Counted from the stretch's first letter, positions 35,807 through 44,375 are shown. The stretch is 60,359 bases of DNA from JAADEM01 sp965371855 (GCA_965371855.1 CBDUZZ010000024.1:1-60359); one strand, 5' to 3'. Numbers and translations are program-made. The notes: a model not told the origin generated them from the sequence alone.

Positions 35807-36355
35807 ATGGTCGATTCATCAGTTGTTTTAAATGGACAAACAATTGCATACACTATCTATGCGATTGTTGTTTTACTATTCATGGCTTGGTTTGCCGTTA
35901 AAATTACTTCCACAGGCAAGGCCAGAGTTTTAGGCAATAAACTCTTCGTAGTCCTGGTAATCTTGTTAACGATTATGGGAGTGTCGTTGCATATTGTAAC
36001 AAGTACTACTATTCCCTGGGTACCAATAGACCTTAACAGGGGAGATTATACTCCGGATAAAGTTGTTAACATATCCGTTAAAGATCATACGTTCATATTG
36101 GAGGAAGAGAAGCTTACTGCTAAAGTGGGTGATCTGGTGCTGTTTGATGTAACATCAGAGGATTTAACCTATGGTTTTGGGGTTTTCCGTGAAGATAATA
36201 CCATGGTAACCCAAATGCAAGTTGTTCCCGGACACAGGAATGACCTGTTATGGGTATTTCATAATCCTGGCATATATACTTTTCGTTCAACTGAATATTC
36301 AGGACCCAAAGGCCATCAGATGATTTTGAAAGACGTTTTGGAAATTACTGAATAA
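35807..36355 (+). CDS. heme-copper oxidase subunit II lacking CuA
   Basis: A 182-residue membrane-anchored cupredoxin: two hydrophobic helices (about 14-32 and 46-67), then the periplasmic beta barrel. The CuA binding site is lost. Where canonical subunits read CxExC followed by His and Met, this one reads STEYSGPKGHQM (S161, S165). The earlier His ligand position reads YGFGVF instead of HxFxV. It therefore cannot hold CuA and probably does not take electrons from cytochrome c through it, as in quinol-oxidising or NOR-type relatives. It sits between the Rrf2 regulator (two bases) and subunit I (27 bases). Confidence 0.9.
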   Translation: MVDSSVVLNGQTIAYTIYAIVVLLFMAWFAVKITSTGKARVLGNKLFVVLVILLTIMGVSLHIVTSTTIPWVPIDLNRGDYTPDKVVNISVKDHTFILEEEKLTAKVGDLVLFDVTSEDLTYGFGVFREDNTMVTQMQVVPGHRNDLLWVFHNPGIYTFRSTEYSGPKGHQMILKDVLEITE

Positions 36356-36382
36356 TTATTAATCTCAAAAATAAAGAATATT

Positions 36383-38011
36383 ATGAGTTTCAAAGATACA
36401 TTTTTAAACGGAGAACAAGCGATATTTAAGCCCGACGGCCTTACGCCCATGCAGAAACTGGCTTTGCGTTTTGTAGTTATGGGTGTTTTGTTTTACGGAC
36501 TTACTGCCATTGAAGGTATGATCATGCGTATGTATCAGATTTCTCCTATTCCGGGAATGAATGCTGAACACTTTTTTGCAGTAATGACTGCTCACCCATT
36601 GGTGGGTATTTTCGGGTCTTCTTATTCCATTGTTTTTGGTGCCTTTTTGTTTTTGGTACCATTCTTAATGAAGAAACCTCTTTGGAGTATCAAGCTGGGT
36701 AATTGGAGTTTTGTTCTGATCACAATCGGAACCATCATCTTTTGGGGTTCTTCTTTCATTACTCACTATTCACCATTATACACCCTGTACTGGCCGCTAC
36801 CTGCCGATTTTTCACAATTTGATCCTGTAGGTGGAGCAATATTCATTGTGGGAATTGCTCTGGTTATGGTTGGAACACTGTTTTTTGTAGTTAATATTTT
36901 CAAAACTATTAGTTATACTCCTGAAGGTGCTGAGAAAGTTGACGGATGGCAAATGTTTTTGTCTGCAACAGGTTTCTCCTGGAAAGAGAGTATTTTCAGA
37001 AAGAAAAGTAAACGTAGAGAGAATCTGGTTTCTTTGCCCGTTGCAGCGGTTGCCAGGGGAACTGTTGACACCGCTCTGAATGCACTTATTCTTACTTTCA
37101 CCGGCGTTCTTATTCTTGTATATATGGTTGCTGAAATAGCTGGTTACAGCTTGAAAGACACTGCCGTTGATGCTCTTCTTTACAAGAACTGGTATTGGTG
37201 GGGTCTTGACCTTATTGCTGATGGTCTGGTTCTAATATTCGTTGCAGGAACCTGGTATTTGCTGGCAATGCTTATTACCGGGAAAGACCTATACATGGCT
37301 AAATGGGCTCGTTTGGCATTGTGGGTTGAGTTAGTTGTTTCATGGACTGTTTGGTCGCATCACCTTTTAGCAGATCAGGCACAACCTGCTATCCTGAAAA
37401 TTGTGTCAGGTGAGTTTGTTACAGCCTTCGAGCTTATTACACAAGGGCTTGCCTTCTTCATCACATTAATCACGCTTTGGAGTGCTCGTCCGTTGAAGAT
37501 GACCAATCCTCTGAAATTCTTACTTGGAGGCTTGTTGGGATTTGGCCTTGCAGTGCCAGCCGGTATTATTCAGGCCGATATAGGATTGAACCGTATTTTG
37601 CACAATACACAATGGATTATTGGGCCTCACGTACACGTTGCTATTCTTGTAGGATTGACTATGACTTTATATGCAGCTATCTACTTCTTGCTTCCTATTT
37701 TAACTAACGGAGCAAAGCTGTATAGCCAGAAGCTGGCAAACTTCCATTTCTGGGCACATATAATTGGTGGTGTCGGCATGGGAGCCTTTATGGGAATGGC
37801 CGGATTAAAAGGTATGTTACGCCGTACTATCTATTACGAAGGAGAGTATAATCTTTATATGATACTGGCCGGTATTTGTGGAGCCTTACTGGTACTTTCT
37901 TTTTTCGCATTCCTGTACAATGTAATAATGACATTGGGAGTTAATGGGTTAATAGGAATTTTTATGCCGGCAAAATTAAAAACTAAAGAGTTATTACCAC
38001 CGGAAAACTAG
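36383..38011 (+). CDS. divergent heme-copper oxidase subunit I, NOR-like
   Basis: A 542-residue protein with 12-14 membrane helices. Heme ligands look intact: H71 (TAHPLVGIFG) and the H416/H418 pair (IGPHVHVAILVG). Two active-metal histidines are present, H326 and H327 (VWSHHLLADQ). The third, expected in helix VI, is replaced. The segment reads YWWGLDLIADGLVL, with D276 where cNOR has HLWVE and D280 at the glutamate position. The HPEVY tyrosine of oxygen reductases is absent. I infer a divergent nitric-oxide-reductase-type enzyme. NO or O2 as substrate is not proved. It closes the operon with a terminator after it. Confidence 0.88.
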   Translation: MSFKDTFLNGEQAIFKPDGLTPMQKLALRFVVMGVLFYGLTAIEGMIMRMYQISPIPGMNAEHFFAVMTAHPLVGIFGSSYSIVFGAFLFLVPFLMKKPLWSIKLGNWSFVLITIGTIIFWGSSFITHYSPLYTLYWPLPADFSQFDPVGGAIFIVGIALVMVGTLFFVVNIFKTISYTPEGAEKVDGWQMFLSATGFSWKESIFRKKSKRRENLVSLPVAAVARGTVDTALNALILTFTGVLILVYMVAEIAGYSLKDTAVDALLYKNWYWWGLDLIADGLVLIFVAGTWYLLAMLITGKDLYMAKWARLALWVELVVSWTVWSHHLLADQAQPAILKIVSGEFVTAFELITQGLAFFITLITLWSARPLKMTNPLKFLLGGLLGFGLAVPAGIIQADIGLNRILHNTQWIIGPHVHVAILVGLTMTLYAAIYFLLPILTNGAKLYSQKLANFHFWAHIIGGVGMGAFMGMAGLKGMLRRTIYYEGEYNLYMILAGICGALLVLSFFAFLYNVIMTLGVNGLIGIFMPAKLKTKELLPPEN

Positions 38012-38039
38012 TAGGTTTTTAATTAATTATTTTATTAAG

Positions 38040-38060
38040 CCCTGTATTTTTACAGGGTTT
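38040..38060 (+). terminator. terminator of the Rrf2-oxidase operon
   Basis: Stem CCCTGTA with ACAGGG (one extra pair on the A side), loop TTTTT, followed by seven T. It lies 28 bases after the subunit I stop. Confidence 0.85.
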
Positions 38061-38162
38061 TTTTGATAATAAAAAACAAAAAGACATAATCATTGTTAAT
38101 GAAAATGAGGAACACTTAGAGATTACTAAAAACTTAAAAAAAAAAGAGTAGTTTTGCAACAA

Positions 38163-38194
38163 TTTGGAAATTCCTGCGAATTAGGTATCCTTTG
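38163..38194 (+). promoter_or_regulatory. candidate queA promoter
   Basis: TTTG at 38163-38166 and TATCCTTTG at 38186-38194 are separated by 19 bases, which resembles the Bacteroidota -33 TTTG and -7 TAnnTTTG boxes with one extra base in the -7. Transcription would begin near 38200, about 40 bases before the queA ATG. Confidence 0.5.
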
Positions 38195-38238
38195 TGATAT
38201 CGGTTCATAATAAAACAATTAATAAATAATCTACTTTT

Positions 38239-39288
38239 ATGAAGTTATCCAAGTTTAATTATAAACTACCGGAAGAGCTTGTCGCCTTACATCCAGCAAA
38301 AATCCGTGATGAATCACGGTTAATGGTGTTACATAGAGACACAAAAAAGATAGAACACAAAGTGTTTAAAGACATCATTAAATATTTTAATAATGATGAT
38401 GTTATGGTATTTAATAATACCAAGGTTTTTCCGGCAAGGTTATATGGCAACAAAGAAAAAACCGGGGCAGAGATTGAGGTATTTCTTCTAAGAGAATTGA
38501 ATAAAGAGCAACGCTTGTGGGATGTATTAGTGGATCCGGCCCGGAAAATACGTATCGGGAATAAACTTTATTTTGGAGAGGATGACCTCTTAGTTGCAGA
38601 AGTTATTGATAATACAACTTCAAGAGGAAGAACTTTACGTTTTTTATTTGACGGACCCTATGAAGAGTTTAAGAAAATCCTTTTTAACCTTGGTGAAACG
38701 CCTCTGCCTAAGTTTATTAATAGAGAAGTAGTCCCTGAGGACAGAGACCGTTACCAGACCATTTATGCAAAGCACGAGGGGGCTGTGGCTGCTCCTACAG
38801 CAGGAATGCATTTTAGTAGGGAACTGATGAAAAGACTTGAAATAAAAGGAATTAATTTTGCTGAGGTTACTTTGCATATAGGGCTTGGGAACTTTCGTTC
38901 AGTTGATGTTGAAGACCTGACTAAACACAAAATGGATTCAGAGCAGATTTTTATTACTGAAGATGCCACAAAAATTATTAACAAAGGTAAAGAGATGAAG
39001 AAAAGAGTTTGCGCAGTAGGTACTACTGTTATGCGTACTATGGAAAGCTCGGTTTCTACCTTTGGTCATGTAAAACCATTTGAGGGCTGGACAAATAAGT
39101 TTATCTTTCCTCCATTTAAGTTCAGAGTGGCTAATGCAATGATTACAAATTTTCATCTGCCATACTCAACATTGTTAATGATGGGGGCTGCCTTTGGTGG
39201 TTATGATTTTGTAATGGATGCCTATGCTATAGCAGTAAAAGAGAAATACCGATTTGGTACTTATGGTGATGCCATATTAATAATATAA
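38239..39288 (+). CDS. queA: S-adenosylmethionine:tRNA ribosyltransferase-isomerase
   Basis: Makes epoxyqueuosine in tRNA from preQ1 by adding a ribosyl unit from AdoMet. The 349-residue length is standard. Signatures are FNYKLPEELVALHPAKIRDE, VMVFNNTKVFPARLYG, the central YQTIYAKHEGAVAAPTAGMH and HIGLGNFRSVDVEDL, and near the end NFHLPYSTLLMMGAAFGGYD. It is monocistronic: an apparent promoter precedes it and a strong terminator follows. Other queuosine genes are not in the window. Confidence 0.97.
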   Translation: MKLSKFNYKLPEELVALHPAKIRDESRLMVLHRDTKKIEHKVFKDIIKYFNNDDVMVFNNTKVFPARLYGNKEKTGAEIEVFLLRELNKEQRLWDVLVDPARKIRIGNKLYFGEDDLLVAEVIDNTTSRGRTLRFLFDGPYEEFKKILFNLGETPLPKFINREVVPEDRDRYQTIYAKHEGAVAAPTAGMHFSRELMKRLEIKGINFAEVTLHIGLGNFRSVDVEDLTKHKMDSEQIFITEDATKIINKGKEMKKRVCAVGTTVMRTMESSVSTFGHVKPFEGWTNKFIFPPFKFRVANAMITNFHLPYSTLLMMGAAFGGYDFVMDAYAIAVKEKYRFGTYGDAILII

Positions 39289-39296
39289 ATAAAAAG

Positions 39297-39322
39297 AAGC
39301 CCCGACACAGGGGCTTTTTTTT
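39297..39322 (+). terminator. queA terminator
   Basis: Stem AAGCCCC/GGGGCTT with a six-base loop, followed by a run of T, nine bases after queA. Confidence 0.88.
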
Positions 39323-39427
39323 ACTCATCTTACACGGGTCTTAGCCAAGATCAGTATTTATCTTGATTCTTAAATAGTTATTTCATACCTTTAGAAAACA
39401 GTTAATGTCAGGGTGAAAATTTTAATT

Positions 39428-40648
39428 ATGGAGAAGTCAGATAATTCTATTAACAGAAGAAAATTTTTGGTTTCAACAGTATTGGGAGCCACTGGAATTG
39501 TAGCCAGAGCTACAGGATTGAATTCACAGAATGACAATCTTGATTTGATTACAAAGAGATCAAAGAATGTTATTTACAGAACTCTTGGAAAAACCGGAAT
39601 AAAATTACCTGTTATTAGTATGGGTGTTATGCGTGCTGATAATCCAAGTCTGGTTAAAGCTGCTCTGGCAAAAGGCATTGTTCATCTGGATACGGCAAAT
39701 GTTTATCAACAGGGGCGTAATGAAGAGATGCTTGGAAAGCTACTGAAAGATTATCCAAGGGATTCGTATGTTATTTCAACCAAAGTAAAACCTTCAGGGG
39801 GAGACCGTAAAACGGGGTTGTATTCAGAAAAAACCACAGAGGAAGATTTTCTGAAAACATTTGACGAAAGCATGGAACGTCTCGGTCTCGACTATGTGGA
39901 TATTTTATATCATCATGCTGTAAGCAAAAGAGAAGCGGTACTATATGAGCCGGTTCTTAGTGCAATGAAAAAGATTAAAGCATCCGGTAGAGCAAAACAT
40001 CTTGGTGTATCCACCCATAAAAATGAACCTGAAGTAATAAGAGCTGCTATTGAGAGTGGTGTTTATGAAATTATGCTGGTAGCATACAATTTTAAGCAAG
40101 ATCATATTCCCGAGTTAAATAAAGCAATAAAAGAGGCTGCAGATGCAGGTATGGGAATCATAGGAATGAAAAATCTTGCAGGTGGATTTCTGGATAAAGA
40201 GAAACAGAAACCTGTTAATGCAAAGGCTGCTTTGAGATGGGCTCTGCAGAATCCTGATATTCACACCCTGATTCCCGGCTTTACCAGTTTCGATCAGCTT
40301 GAGAAGTGTGTTGAGGTGATGATGGATATTAAAATGAGTTCCGGAGAGAAGGATGATCTGCTGGCTGCATCTAATGAGCAGGGAATGTATTGCAATGCCT
40401 GTAGTGCCTGTGTTCCGCAGTGTAAAAAGAGTCTTCCCATACCTGAACTGATGAGGGCTTATATGTACACTTATGGATATAGAGAGGTTAAGAAGGCTCA
40501 GTATCTGTTGGTTTCACTGGATTTGCATGGTAACGCTTGTGCCGATTGTAACGATTGTACAGTAAGTTGTGTGAAGGAGTTTGCTGTTGCTGATAAGATT
40601 GCAGATGTATCGCGCCTGCTTGATGTTTCTGAAGATTTTATAGCTTAA
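39428..40648 (+). CDS. aldo/keto reductase with C-terminal Fe-S clusters, Tat-like leader
   Basis: A 406-residue protein from the ATG at 39428 (a GTG 15 bases earlier is less likely). The leader NRRKFLVSTVLGATGIVA looks like a twin-arginine signal without cleavage certainty. The AKR barrel has LDTANVYQQGRNEEML (Asp, Tyr), STKVKP (Lys) and DILYHHAV (His). The C-terminal 100 residues hold two cysteine clusters, CNACSACVPQC and CADCNDCTVSC, for 4Fe-4S centres. Such fusions are common in anaerobes. The substrate is unknown. The upstream ATACCTTTAG resembles a -7 box. Confidence 0.88.
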   Translation: MEKSDNSINRRKFLVSTVLGATGIVARATGLNSQNDNLDLITKRSKNVIYRTLGKTGIKLPVISMGVMRADNPSLVKAALAKGIVHLDTANVYQQGRNEEMLGKLLKDYPRDSYVISTKVKPSGGDRKTGLYSEKTTEEDFLKTFDESMERLGLDYVDILYHHAVSKREAVLYEPVLSAMKKIKASGRAKHLGVSTHKNEPEVIRAAIESGVYEIMLVAYNFKQDHIPELNKAIKEAADAGMGIIGMKNLAGGFLDKEKQKPVNAKAALRWALQNPDIHTLIPGFTSFDQLEKCVEVMMDIKMSSGEKDDLLAASNEQGMYCNACSACVPQCKKSLPIPELMRAYMYTYGYREVKKAQYLLVSLDLHGNACADCNDCTVSCVKEFAVADKIADVSRLLDVSEDFIA

Positions 40649-40662
40649 TGTTTATTGTTGTT

Positions 40663-40815
40663 TCAGATAATGCAGGTTGAAAGGTAATCAATTAGTTTTT
40701 CCAATACGGAGATGTCTTTCACCATATCCATCCTTAGTAAAAGACTATCGCCTTTTTGCATTGTATTACCCAGAAGAGTCATAAATGTTTTTGCTGCCTG
40801 GATGTTAACCTGCAT
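40663..40815 (-). CDS. possible small ORF, 50 residues
   Basis: A minus-strand ORF from ATG at 40815 to TGA at 40663, beginning MQVNIQAAKTFMTLLGNTMQ and ending in LIDYLSTCII. It is shorter than usual gene-finding limits. The composition is protein-like (hydrophobic helix pattern, charged spacing), and it fills most of an otherwise empty gap. It may be the remnant of a larger gene or a small protein. I know no family. Confidence 0.3.
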   Translation of the reverse strand: MQVNIQAAKTFMTLLGNTMQKGDSLLLRMDMVKDISVLEKLIDYLSTCII

Positions 40816-40910
40816 TATTCATGCAAAAACGGAGTGAATTGCATGAATGTGTGAAACCCCGACTTAGTAATACCCAAATTTGGGTGTTTGAAAAACACAC
40901 GTATTTGTTG

Positions 40911-40983
40911 GTATTGACTTTTGGTATAATATGTTGTATATTTTGTGTAATGCCGCTATTGGCAGTAGAATAATATGTTGGAT
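40911..40983 (+). repeat. repeat A: promoter-bearing 73-bp repeat, copy 1
   Basis: About 85 percent identical over 73 bases to 48347-48419. It contains a sigma-70-like promoter, TTGACT at 40914-40919 then, after 17 bases, TATATT. It ends in GTTGGAT, which matches the integron core GTTRRRY. The monooxygenase-like gene follows 54 bases later, with a true Shine-Dalgarno sequence. The role as an attachment site is inference. Confidence 0.55.
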
Positions 40984-41036
40984 CGTCCTGCAGTGGTCGT
41001 ATTCATAAAGAAATAAAAATAGAAAGGAGAATTACT

Positions 41037-41351
41037 ATGGTACTTCAAGTCATGAAATGGAACATTCACCCAGATAAAGCAGAAGCCTATTTGAAATGGA
41101 CAGAAAGTTCAATAAAGCGCACCCTAGCGGTGCCGGGTGTAGTTGAGTTTAGGGCATACCGTCCAGCCACCGGCACTTCACAAATTATAACCACCTATGA
41201 GTTCGCTGATATGGCGGCTTGGGCAGCCTGGCAAAGTGATGAGGATATGCAAAAAGTGCTGGCTGAACTTCACACGCTGGCTCTCAACGTCAATATCGAA
41301 GTCTGGGGTCCGTCGCCAGTCGTTCCTGCGCCTATTCGGCCGGGAAAGTAA
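41037..41351 (+). CDS. small ABM/Dabb-fold protein in a candidate gene cassette
   Basis: A 104-residue protein with the dimeric alpha-beta barrel pattern of antibiotic biosynthesis monooxygenase-like proteins: MVLQVMKWNIHPDKAEAYLK at the start, VVEFRAYRPATGTSQIITTY in the middle, then WAAWQSDEDMQKVLAELHTL. Substrate unknown. It differs from its neighbours: GC near half, strong Shine-Dalgarno AGAAAGGAG seven bases before ATG, and a sigma-70-like promoter upstream. An attC-like site starts about 90 bases after its stop. All this suggests acquisition as a mobile gene cassette. Confidence 0.8.
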   Translation: MVLQVMKWNIHPDKAEAYLKWTESSIKRTLAVPGVVEFRAYRPATGTSQIITTYEFADMAAWAAWQSDEDMQKVLAELHTLALNVNIEVWGPSPVVPAPIRPGK

Positions 41352-41444
41352 CTTCATCAATCGTATTTAGCCAATGTTCAAGCACGAATAGTAAAAAGTA
41401 GTGGTTACCAGAGTCGACGTTCAACACACTAAGATCAAAGGGCG

Positions 41445-41548
41445 GCTCAACAAACGGGATGGAGCTGACAGGAAGAAGCGAGCGGTTTTACGTAAAGTTT
41501 TAAATTCTCGACATTTGGGGGTCTGCAGCTCATCCCGGAGCGTTATAT
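41445..41548 (+). other. attC-like recombination site
   Basis: A 104-base imperfect palindrome. The left core is GCTCAAC (RYYYAAC) at 41445-41451, and the left inner arm is CGGGATGGAGCTGACAG at 41455-41471. The right inner arm is CTGCAGCTCATCCCG at 41523-41537, and the right core is GTTATAT at 41542-41548 (close to GTTRRRY). Arms pair except for one extra G and one extra A on the left, as extrahelical bases in integron attC sites do. It is GC-rich compared with its surroundings. Confidence 0.6.
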
Positions 41549-41807
41549 GCCCGTGAATACTTTGTATAAATAAAAATAGATTGAAATATACAACGAACAA
41601 TTGTTATCGGCAACTGGACATTCTCCGGATCATCTTATTTAATTCAAGGTGAGATTACGATAGTTGCTAACTTAGCGTTAAAAATCTATTCTGGTGTGGA
41701 GGTCATCTTTCAATGTTTTTATGCACTTCGTATTAATAGTACGCTGATAATGAACGCCGGGTAATATTTGCAATTAAATGATTAAACAATCAATTCAGGA
41801 GGAAATC
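41549..41807. other. leader of the beta-helix fragment
   Basis: About 260 bases from the attC-like site to the next gene, with no ORF of note. It has short inverted stretches, and a Shine-Dalgarno-like AGGAGG lies at 41797-41802 before the ATG. Confidence 0.4.
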
Positions 41808-42257
41808 ATGAAGAATTTACGACTGTTCGCCCTGTACTTCATGATGGTTGTTGTTTCACAATCGTATGCAACCATTATCAATGTGCCCGGCGATACAACT
41901 AGTATTAAAGGTGGTATTGCTTTAGCCAACTCTGGAGACACGGTACTGGTAGCACCGGGAATTTATTATGAACATGATATTTATATTGAGAAGAATATTA
42001 TCGTCGGTTCTTATTTTCTGACAACCGGGGATACCACCTTTATTGATTCAACCATTGTTGATGGTGATGCCCAAGGTCAGGTATTTTGGATAGACTACTG
42101 TCTGGAACTTTCAGGATTCACTATCCGGAATGGCAAAGGAAATTTTTCCGGTGGAATTCGGGTCCGCGGTAACTCTAACTCCCCAATAACAATTACTAAC
42201 AATATTATAACCGGAAATCATTGTACCAGCATAAATGACATAGAGCCAATTTTTTAA
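41808..42257 (+). CDS. secreted right-handed beta-helix protein, truncated
   Basis: About 149 residues from the ATG at 41808, chosen because AGGAGGAAATC precedes it. A signal peptide (LFALYFMMVVVSQSYA) is followed by the start of a pectin-lyase-like parallel beta-helix (TIINVPGDTTSIKGGIALAN, VLVAPGIYYEHDIYIEKNII, then FTIRNGKGNFSGGIRVRGNS and ITITNNIITGNH). Full members have several hundred residues and often a secretion tail. This one stops at SINDIEPIF with no tail, so it is a fragment or a decaying gene. Its Shine-Dalgarno sequence is unusual for the phylum, like that of its left neighbour. Confidence 0.65.
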   Translation: MKNLRLFALYFMMVVVSQSYATIINVPGDTTSIKGGIALANSGDTVLVAPGIYYEHDIYIEKNIIVGSYFLTTGDTTFIDSTIVDGDAQGQVFWIDYCLELSGFTIRNGKGNFSGGIRVRGNSNSPITITNNIITGNHCTSINDIEPIF

Positions 42258-42283
42258 AGCTTTATTTAAATCTGATTGGTGCA

Positions 42284-43372
42284 CTAGTTACCCCCTTTTT
42301 CCTCTAGTTTGGTATAGATGCATTTCATCACTTCAGTTTTACCTTCATCCTTAGCTACTGCATAAGTTGTAAACATCATTACTCCGCTGGATTCTCCTGC
42401 CATTCCACCCTTCAGTACAGTCTCAAATTCTTCATTGGAAATTATACCCGGATTATTATATGCCTGTACAATTGGCCATAATTTTGGATAAGAACCCGCT
42501 TTTATATCTAATCGCTTACTAAACCACTGTATATTCTTTTTGACCCAATCGGGATTTCTTCCCATTCTTGCATGATAAACCATAGGAGAAAATACATCAA
42601 CAGTTTCTTTCAATAGGTCATAGTCCAACCCCAGAATCCGACTCCTGGCTCCATCAAATTCCAGGTCATCCCAAGGACAATGATAAAGTCCAAGAAGTGC
42701 TTTTGGTTTTATTTCTTTGATGATTTTTTTCATTTCATCAGTCCAGTCATAAATCACCTTACATCGCCATTTACGCCATGATGTATTCTGGTTATATAGT
42801 ATCCATAGTGCCTTTTCCGAGGTACTTCCCTCAGGAATTTCTATCCCGGAATCTTTTGAAAAAACATCGAGACAATGATCACAAAAACAGGTTTCAGGCA
42901 ATATCGGCTCTGGCTCTTCAAACTGAGCGTGCCAATGCAAATAATCCATCCAGATCCCGTCCAGGTCATATTCCAGCAACAAATCCCTTAACTGATCAAA
43001 ACGATACTTCCGGAAGCCTGGTTCGGTAGGACAAACGCCCATAAACCAGGATGCAGCTTGCACTTTTTTACCTTTTTCATTGATGGCATGGGCTTCAGGG
43101 TGTAGATTCACATAATTTTTGCCATTCAGGGTAGCAAATTCAGCAAATACCATTAATCCCTCAGATCTTGCCCTGTTAATCATTTCATGGTTGATGGATC
43201 CACTGTGGACAAAAATAGCATTAACCCCTAGATTATGGAGATTTAATTCCTTATCCCAGAAAGGTTTGGGATTTCCATAAATACCTCTGATTTCAATAAT
43301 TTTTGTAGATTTTTGTTTACAGGATATAAATAGCATCAGGCCAAAAGCGGCAATTATTATAAAAGTTTTCAT
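42284..43372 (-). CDS. lipoprotein, glycoside-hydrolase-like TIM barrel
   Basis: A 362-residue lipoprotein: signal peptide with lipobox FISCKQ, then an (alpha/beta)8-type domain. The pattern GIYGNPKPFWDKELNLHNLG, then VFAEFATLNGKNYVNLHPEA, and DGIWMDYLHWHAQFEEPEPI with its acidic residue resembles the GH10-like/GHL family of putative hydrolases (DUF4015-like), acting in or outside the periplasm. Substrate unknown. It lies convergent to the beta-helix fragment and is transcribed in the same direction as the Fic gene, 35 bases apart. Confidence 0.75.
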   Translation of the reverse strand: MKTFIIIAAFGLMLFISCKQKSTKIIEIRGIYGNPKPFWDKELNLHNLGVNAIFVHSGSINHEMINRARSEGLMVFAEFATLNGKNYVNLHPEAHAINEKGKKVQAASWFMGVCPTEPGFRKYRFDQLRDLLLEYDLDGIWMDYLHWHAQFEEPEPILPETCFCDHCLDVFSKDSGIEIPEGSTSEKALWILYNQNTSWRKWRCKVIYDWTDEMKKIIKEIKPKALLGLYHCPWDDLEFDGARSRILGLDYDLLKETVDVFSPMVYHARMGRNPDWVKKNIQWFSKRLDIKAGSYPKLWPIVQAYNNPGIISNEEFETVLKGGMAGESSGVMMFTTYAVAKDEGKTEVMKCIYTKLEEKGGN

Positions 43373-43407
43373 TTCTCAATAAAAGTTCGTGTGAATAGGC
43401 TTTGTTT

Positions 43408-44364
43408 TTATTTGTACTTATATCGTGTTGTATTTTTATCTCCAATTTTCTCAATCAATCCATTATCTACTGCATACTTTAAATCTCGACTTGCTGTAGC
43501 TGACGATATCTCTCTAAAATTCTTCAAGTATTCTTTACGTGTAAAATAGTCACCTTTAATAAATGATTTAAATAGGTTAATTCTGTCAATATTCGATAGA
43601 CTTACATTCTGAATGTTTAGTAATTCTTCCAGTGATTCAAGAATGATTTCAAGCATAAATTCTATAAATACGGTTGATTCTCCTGTATTATCAGATTTTC
43701 CAAGTGCTTCGTAGTAGTTTTCTTGACGTTCTTTTATTAATGTTTCTATTGGTAAATATTCGAATACAGGAGAAGTGTCTTTTAAAATTAGAGTTTGCCA
43801 TAATCGTCCCATTCGGCCATTCCCATCAATGAAAGGATGAATAAATTCCATTTCATAATGAAATACACAACTCTTGATTAATATTAAATCTTCGTCATTC
43901 TTCAGGTAATTAAATAAATCATTCATTAAGGGTTTGAGCATTTCACTTTGTGGAGCGATATGAGCAACGTCTGAACCTTTAACTATTCCAACAGATTTGC
44001 TTCTTAGTATACCAGCTGACTCAATAAGTCCATTCATTAGCATTCCATGTGCATTACAAAATGAATCAAAACTAAATGGATTCATTTTGTCCAAATAGTC
44101 ATAAACGGCTATAGCATTCCTAACTTCCATAATATCTTTCTTAGGACCAATAATTCGTTTATTATCAACTATTGCAGTAATTTGTTCAATCGTTAATGTG
44201 TTCCCTTCTATTTCCAACGAGGAGTGAATCGTTTTGATTCTATTTTTTTTTCTTAGTTCAGTCGGAGGTTTACTTAGGTGTGCAGAATTTGCCTCCCCAA
44301 TCTTCTCTGAAATTGAAGCAACTAATTTTAAAATCTTTCCTGTTATGTTATAAGGTGGTTTCAT
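43408..44364 (-). CDS. Fic-domain adenylyltransferase with C-terminal HTH
   Basis: A 318-residue Fic protein. The active loop is HPFIDGNGRMGR near residues 185-196. The N-terminal inhibitory helix motif (S/T)xxxE(G/N) is present as SLEIEG (S49-E53-G54), which classes it as an autoinhibited type II Fic. The C-terminal 70 residues look like a winged-helix domain (FTRKEYLKNFREISSATASR, YAVDNGLIEKIGDKNTTRYK). It transfers AMP to a protein target not evident here. No small antitoxin gene is adjacent. A 26-bp palindrome lies 11 bases before its start. Confidence 0.92.
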   Translation of the reverse strand: MKPPYNITGKILKLVASISEKIGEANSAHLSKPPTELRKKNRIKTIHSSLEIEGNTLTIEQITAIVDNKRIIGPKKDIMEVRNAIAVYDYLDKMNPFSFDSFCNAHGMLMNGLIESAGILRSKSVGIVKGSDVAHIAPQSEMLKPLMNDLFNYLKNDEDLILIKSCVFHYEMEFIHPFIDGNGRMGRLWQTLILKDTSPVFEYLPIETLIKERQENYYEALGKSDNTGESTVFIEFMLEIILESLEELLNIQNVSLSNIDRINLFKSFIKGDYFTRKEYLKNFREISSATASRDLKYAVDNGLIEKIGDKNTTRYKYK

Positions 44365-44375
44365 TTAATAAATGG

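Larger units (their letters stand above)
40649..41036. other. intergenic region with palindromes and repeat A
   Basis: 388 bases before the monooxygenase-like gene. It contains the small minus-strand ORF, the perfect palindrome ACCCAAATTTGGGT (40872-40885), a hairpin GTGTTT/AAACAC (40884-40898), and a 73-base segment shared with 48347-48419. The segment AACGGAGTGAATT at about 40839-40851 also occurs, inverted, near 48139-48151. Confidence 0.6.

Noticed and set aside
36383..38011. Simple call as cytochrome c oxidase subunit I (CoxA)
   Set aside because: The HPEVY motif and helix VI histidine are missing, and subunit II lacks CuA, so the standard name would mislead.
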